The position numbers and the translations under genes were made by a program. The notes below the pieces were generated by a model. That model did not search any database and was not told the DNA's origin. It saw nothing but the letters and a program-made list of their open reading frames with translations. This document shows positions 60,689 to 64,000 of a DNA stretch of 64,000 nucleotides, one piece after another. Each line of letters begins with the position of its first letter. Position 1 is the first letter of the stretch. This DNA is from an uncultured Collinsella sp. (GTDB lineage: Bacteria > Actinomycetota > Coriobacteriia > Coriobacteriales > Coriobacteriaceae): the NCBI GenBank assembly GCA_900542825.1, contig UQOY01000005.1:1-64000 (forward strand), written 5' to 3'.

Positions 60689-62185
60689 TTGTCACAGTTC
60701 ACCGATATCAGCCGCATTAACGTTTGCGGCGGCGACGGCGGAGCCGGATGCATGTCGTTTAGGCGCGAGGCATTTGTTCCCAAGGGCGGCCCCGATGGCG
60801 GCGACGGCGGTCGTGGCGGCAATGTCGTCATCCAGGCCGACGCTCAGCTGTCCTCGCTGATCGATTACCGCTTTAAGCATCACTTTCGTGCTGAGCGCGG
60901 AACGCATGGCCAGGGTGCCCGCCGCAACGGCAAAAGCGGTGAGGACCTGATTTTGAAAGTCCCCATGGGCACCGTAGTTCGCGAGCTCGACCCTGAGACG
61001 CAGACCCCGATGTTCGAGATTGCCGACCTGGTACACGACGGCGAGCGCGTTGTCGTGGCGCCCGGTGGTGCCGGCGGTTTGGGCAACACACACTTTGTGA
61101 CGTCGGTGCGCCGTGCGCCCGCGTTTGCCCAGCTGGGCGAGCCTGCCGAGGAGCACTGGATCGAGCTCGAGATGAAGCTTATGGCCGATGCCGCGCTTGT
61201 GGGCTTTCCCTCGGTGGGTAAGTCTTCGCTCATCGCGCGTATGAGTGCCGCCCGCCCCAAGATAGCCGACTACCCGTTTACCACGCTTGTGCCTAACCTG
61301 GGCATGGTGCGTGCCGGCGAGTACTCCTATGTCGTTGCCGACGTCCCCGGTCTCATCGAGGGCGCGAGCGAGGGGCGTGGCCTGGGCCATCAGTTCCTGC
61401 GCCATATCGAGCGCACTGCTTTGATTATGCACGTCGTCGATATGACGGGCGGATTTGAGGATCGCGATCCGGTTGAGGACTATCGCATCATCAACCGTGA
61501 GCTCGAGCAGTATGGTGCCGAGCTTTCGGAGCGTCCGCAGATCGTCGTCGCCAACAAGTGTGATGCGCCGGGCACGGCCGATAAGATCGCCGACCTTAAG
61601 CGTGCTGCGCTCGACGACGGGCATATGTTCTTTGCCGTTTCCGCTGTGACGGGCGCCGGTCTCAACACCCTGATGCTTGCCGTGGGCGAGCAGGTGGCCA
61701 AGCTCCGCGCGGAACTTGCGGTTTCCGCTGAGCCGGTCGATCTGCGCGACGAGGAGTGGGAGCGTCGCCGCTTGCAGCGTGAGAAGCGCTTCCGTATCGT
61801 CCAGGAGGAGCCCGGTGCCTTCCGCGTGGTCGGTCGCGCTATTGAGCGCTTGGTTATCCAGACCGACTGGGAAAACGAGGAGGCCGTCATTTACCTGCAG
61901 CATAAGTTTTCCCGCATGGGCGTTGACGATGCGCTCGAAAAGGCCGGCTGCCGTGCCGGCGACGAGGTTCGCATTTGCCAGCGCGCCTTTGACTTTGAGG
62001 GTGCCGAGGACTTCTCGGAGTTCGAGGACGAGCTCGAGGACGGTAGCGAGGACGTCGCCGTCGAGGTCGTTGACGTCGAGGATGTCGCAGGCGATAGCTT
62101 GGAGCTTGTCGACGCGGTGGATGCCGTTGACGCTTCTAATGACGCTGTTGCTGCTGAAGACGTCGAGACCCCGGAGGGCGAGTAA
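60689..62185 (+). CDS. obgE: GTPase Obg/CgtA
   Basis: 498 residues, a ribosome-assembly GTPase. N-terminal glycine-rich Obg fold (GGDGGAGCMSFRREAFVPKG), GTPase domain (GFPSVGKSSLIARMSAARPK; DVPGLIEGASEGRGLGHQFL; NKCD), then an OCT domain (about 340-430, RVVGRAIERLVIQTDWENEE). Beyond this comes an acidic tail of about 65 residues rich in Asp, Glu and Val. TTG 60689 follows TAGGAGGCGATTCTG. nadD starts 3 bases after the stop. Confidence 0.96.
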   Translation: MSQFTDISRINVCGGDGGAGCMSFRREAFVPKGGPDGGDGGRGGNVVIQADAQLSSLIDYRFKHHFRAERGTHGQGARRNGKSGEDLILKVPMGTVVRELDPETQTPMFEIADLVHDGERVVVAPGGAGGLGNTHFVTSVRRAPAFAQLGEPAEEHWIELEMKLMADAALVGFPSVGKSSLIARMSAARPKIADYPFTTLVPNLGMVRAGEYSYVVADVPGLIEGASEGRGLGHQFLRHIERTALIMHVVDMTGGFEDRDPVEDYRIINRELEQYGAELSERPQIVVANKCDAPGTADKIADLKRAALDDGHMFFAVSAVTGAGLNTLMLAVGEQVAKLRAELAVSAEPVDLRDEEWERRRLQREKRFRIVQEEPGAFRVVGRAIERLVIQTDWENEEAVIYLQHKFSRMGVDDALEKAGCRAGDEVRICQRAFDFEGAEDFSEFEDELEDGSEDVAVEVVDVEDVAGDSLELVDAVDAVDASNDAVAAEDVETPEGE

Positions 62186-62188
62186 GCC

Positions 62189-62866
62189 ATGTCGCTGCGC
62201 GGTGGAATCGGTCTGCCCGAGCTTCCCATAGAGGACGGGCAGGAGTTTAGGCTCGGCATTATGGGTGGTACCTTTGACCCCATCCATTACGGTCATCTGG
62301 TGACCGCCGAGCAGGCGCGTGAGTCCCTCGACTTGGACGCCGTGCTCTTTATGCCGGCGGGCTCGCCTGCCTTTAAACTCGACAAACCGGTGACGCCTGC
62401 TGAGGACCGTTATGCCATGACGGTCCTCGCGACCGCGGCGAACCCGGCCTTTTTGGCAAGCCGCTTCGAGATCGATCGTGCCGGTGTCACCTACACAGCC
62501 GATACGCTGCGTGCCCTTCGCGAGTTTTACCCGCCACAGGTGAAGCTTTACTTTATTACGGGTGCCGACGCGATTATCGATATTGTGACCTGGCATGATG
62601 TCGACCGAATCGTCGAGCTTGCCACGTTTATTGCGGCGACGCGACCGGGTTTTGATATCGATACTGCTCGCGCGCGAATCAAAGAGTCGGGGCTGCCATT
62701 CGACGTTCGCTATATTCAGATTCCGGCGCTGGCGATTAGCTCGACCAACATTCGCAAGCGGGTTGCCCGCGGCATGAGCGTGCGCTATCTTACGAGCGAG
62801 TCCGTGCTCGGCTATATCCGTAAACGCGGCCTGTATGCCGATCTTGGGCAAGACGATTTTGATTGA
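62189..62866 (+). CDS. nadD: Nicotinate-nucleotide adenylyltransferase
   Basis: 225 residues. GIMGGTFDPIHYGHLVTAEQ carries the HxGH-type ATP site; ISSTNIRKRVARGMSVRYL is the C-terminal ISxTxxR motif. It forms deamido-NAD from nicotinate mononucleotide. The N-terminal 25 residues before GIMGG are an extension. ATG 62189. Confidence 0.96.
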   Translation: MSLRGGIGLPELPIEDGQEFRLGIMGGTFDPIHYGHLVTAEQARESLDLDAVLFMPAGSPAFKLDKPVTPAEDRYAMTVLATAANPAFLASRFEIDRAGVTYTADTLRALREFYPPQVKLYFITGADAIIDIVTWHDVDRIVELATFIAATRPGFDIDTARARIKESGLPFDVRYIQIPALAISSTNIRKRVARGMSVRYLTSESVLGYIRKRGLYADLGQDDFD

Positions 62867-62878
62867 TGGGGGAGAACG

Positions 62879-63487
62879 TTGTCGGTAGAAGATCAGTTTG
62901 AGGACGACGAGCGCGCGCTCTTGACGCGTATCCATGAGTTGCTCGATGTGCGCATGAAGGATAAGCGTAAGCGCTACGTGCATTCGCTCGGGGTTGCCGA
63001 GACTGCGTTGCACCTAGCCGAGGTGTACGGTGTCGACCGCTTTGATGCCGCCGCCGCCGGCCTGATCCATGACTGGGACAAGGTGCTCTCTGACGACGAG
63101 CTGGTCACGCGTGCTCTGCATTATGGCATTAAGATTGCCGGCTCTCCGTCTGCCGCGACGCCGCTTTTGCATGGCCCGGTTGCCGCCTATGAGCTTCCGC
63201 AGCTTTTTCCCGAGCTGTCGCCTGAGGTCTTTCAGGCTGTCGACCGTCACACCGTGGGCGCTTGCGACATGACGCCGCTCGATATGGTGGTCTTTGTGGC
63301 CGATGCCATCGAACCCAACCGCCACGGCGATTATGCCCATGCGTTGCGCAAGATGGTGGGGAAGTCCTCGCTCGACGAGTTGTTCTTCTCCTGTTTTGCG
63401 CAGGGTCTGGTCTATGTGATCCAGACCGGGCGTTATCTTTATCCCACGGCTATTACGATTTACAACCATTACGCCCAGCTGCGCTAG
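62879..63487 (+). CDS. yqeK: HD-domain phosphohydrolase YqeK
   Basis: 202 residues. YVHSLGVAETALHLAEVYG begins the HD fold; GLIHDWDKVLSDDELV has the His-Asp pair, and HGPVAAYELPQLF and DRHTVGACDMTPLDMVVFV contain further metal ligands. The family hydrolyses diadenosine tetraphosphate. TTG 62879, 12 bases after nadD, with GGGGGAG upstream. Standard neighbours nadD and rsfS. Confidence 0.92.
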   Translation: MSVEDQFEDDERALLTRIHELLDVRMKDKRKRYVHSLGVAETALHLAEVYGVDRFDAAAAGLIHDWDKVLSDDELVTRALHYGIKIAGSPSAATPLLHGPVAAYELPQLFPELSPEVFQAVDRHTVGACDMTPLDMVVFVADAIEPNRHGDYAHALRKMVGKSSLDELFFSCFAQGLVYVIQTGRYLYPTAITIYNHYAQLR

Positions 63488-63514
63488 CTCGGGCTGTCTA
63501 GAAAGAGGTATTCC

Positions 63515-63970
63515 ATGGCCGACGAGACCATGACCGACGAGCAGATTCTTGAAGGTGTGGAGCACAAGAGTTTCGTTGCCACGTCCGACCGCACTGCCGC
63601 CTCGCTGTCCGCGAGCGGTGTCGCCGCCGAGGATGTCGCCCGCGCCGCCGCGCAGGCCGCCTACGACAAGAAAGGCGAGGACGTTCAGGTGCTCGACCTG
63701 ACTGAGCTTTCCGATGTGTGCGACTACTTTGTTATCGCTACCGGCACCAACAACCGTCAGGTTGATTCGATCGTTGACGAGATCGAGGAGAAGGTCGCCG
63801 AGGCTTGCGGCGAGCATCCGTTCTCCATCGAGGGTCGCGAGCAGAAGACCTGGATGCTCATGGACTACGGTTCGGTTGTCGTCCACGTCTTCACTCCCGA
63901 GGCGCGCGAGTTCTACCGTCTCGAAAAGCTCTGGGGTGACGCCCCCCAGCTTCCCCTCGACCTCCTCTAG
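63515..63970 (+). CDS. rsfS: Ribosomal silencing factor RsfS
   Basis: 151 residues. The RsfS core starts near residue 45: DVQVLDLTELSDVCDYFVIA, NNRQVDSIVDEIEE, then WMLMDYGSVVVHVFTPEARE and FYRLEKLWGDAPQLPLDLL. It binds L14 and blocks subunit joining in starvation. The first 40 residues are a low-complexity acidic/Ala-rich extension. ATG 63515 has AAAGAGG upstream. Nothing further is readable in the final 30 bases. Confidence 0.94.
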   Translation: MADETMTDEQILEGVEHKSFVATSDRTAASLSASGVAAEDVARAAAQAAYDKKGEDVQVLDLTELSDVCDYFVIATGTNNRQVDSIVDEIEEKVAEACGEHPFSIEGREQKTWMLMDYGSVVVHVFTPEAREFYRLEKLWGDAPQLPLDLL

Positions 63971-64000
63971 GACCTTATTTGGGCTGGGACTTCTCTTAAG

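Noticed and set aside
60692..63013. 773-codon minus-strand frame
   Set aside because: Antisense to obg and nadD, both with clear motifs on the plus strand.
1..64000. CRISPR array, prophage, plasmid origin or rRNA operon
   Set aside because: No regularly spaced short repeats, phage structural genes, integrases, replication genes or rRNA sequence were found by reading.

Overview
The window looks like a chromosomal segment of a Gram-positive Coriobacteriia actinobacterium, most likely Collinsella or a close relative. This is inferred from three things: the GC-rich core genes; the gene order mreBCD, PBP2, rodA, radical-SAM pair, rplU, rpmA, obg, nadD, yqeK, rsfS; and a surface N-acetylglucosaminidase with Bsp-like repeats. 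No database search was possible.

Region 1 (about 1-33.6 kb) is a large, mosaic cell-surface glycan locus. It opens with the 3' part of a secreted glucosaminidase carrying perfect 276-bp tandem repeats, then a GT4 glycosyltransferase and a Wzx-like flippase. From 3.8 to 5.05 kb lies a graveyard of decayed transposases. Next come an acetyltransferase, an epimerase, a GT2 enzyme, the dTDP-L-rhamnose genes rfbA, rfbB and a fused rfbCD, then a phosphohexomutase and manC (GDP-mannose). The mutase-manC pair sits between two stumps of a GDP-heptose operon (hddA 5' end, hddC 3' end plus a gmhB-like phosphatase). A second decayed copy of the same IS256-type element, inverted relative to the first, closes this 10.6-kb block near 15.7-16.05 kb. 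Then follow two large DUF6541-like membrane proteins, a tandem two-domain GT2 protein, LicD, an acyltransferase-3, an IspD/TarI-like cytidylyltransferase, an NAD-dependent epimerase, a GlfT2-like galactofuranosyltransferase, a polytopic GT2, a Wzm/Wzt ABC exporter, tRNA-Arg(TCT) and UDP-galactopyranose mutase. Together they suggest a rhamnose/mannose/galactofuranose-containing, phospho-decorated polymer. Base composition jumps several times, twice at sharp points (rfbA/rfbB, and inside rfbCD).

Region 2 (33.67-35.36 kb) is a small accessory island: a P-loop ATPase with a possible TOPRIM-like C-terminal part, and a frameshifted DUF4869-like gene. It is bracketed by a 28-bp direct repeat of the 3' end of aroQ.

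Region 3 (35.3-43.8 kb) is a minus-strand aromatic amino acid operon holding all seven shikimate steps (aroF, aroB, aroQ, a fused aroE-aroK, aroA, aroC) plus tyrA and pheA. Its leader contains a terminator-like hairpin and a small ORF.

Region 4 (43.95-64 kb) is core genome on the plus strand: tRNA-Arg(CCG), a P-type ATPase, a zinc-ribbon membrane protein, a cyclophilin, a TPR protein, the rod-shape/elongation operon, a radical-SAM pair, L21/L27, Obg, NadD, YqeK and RsfS.
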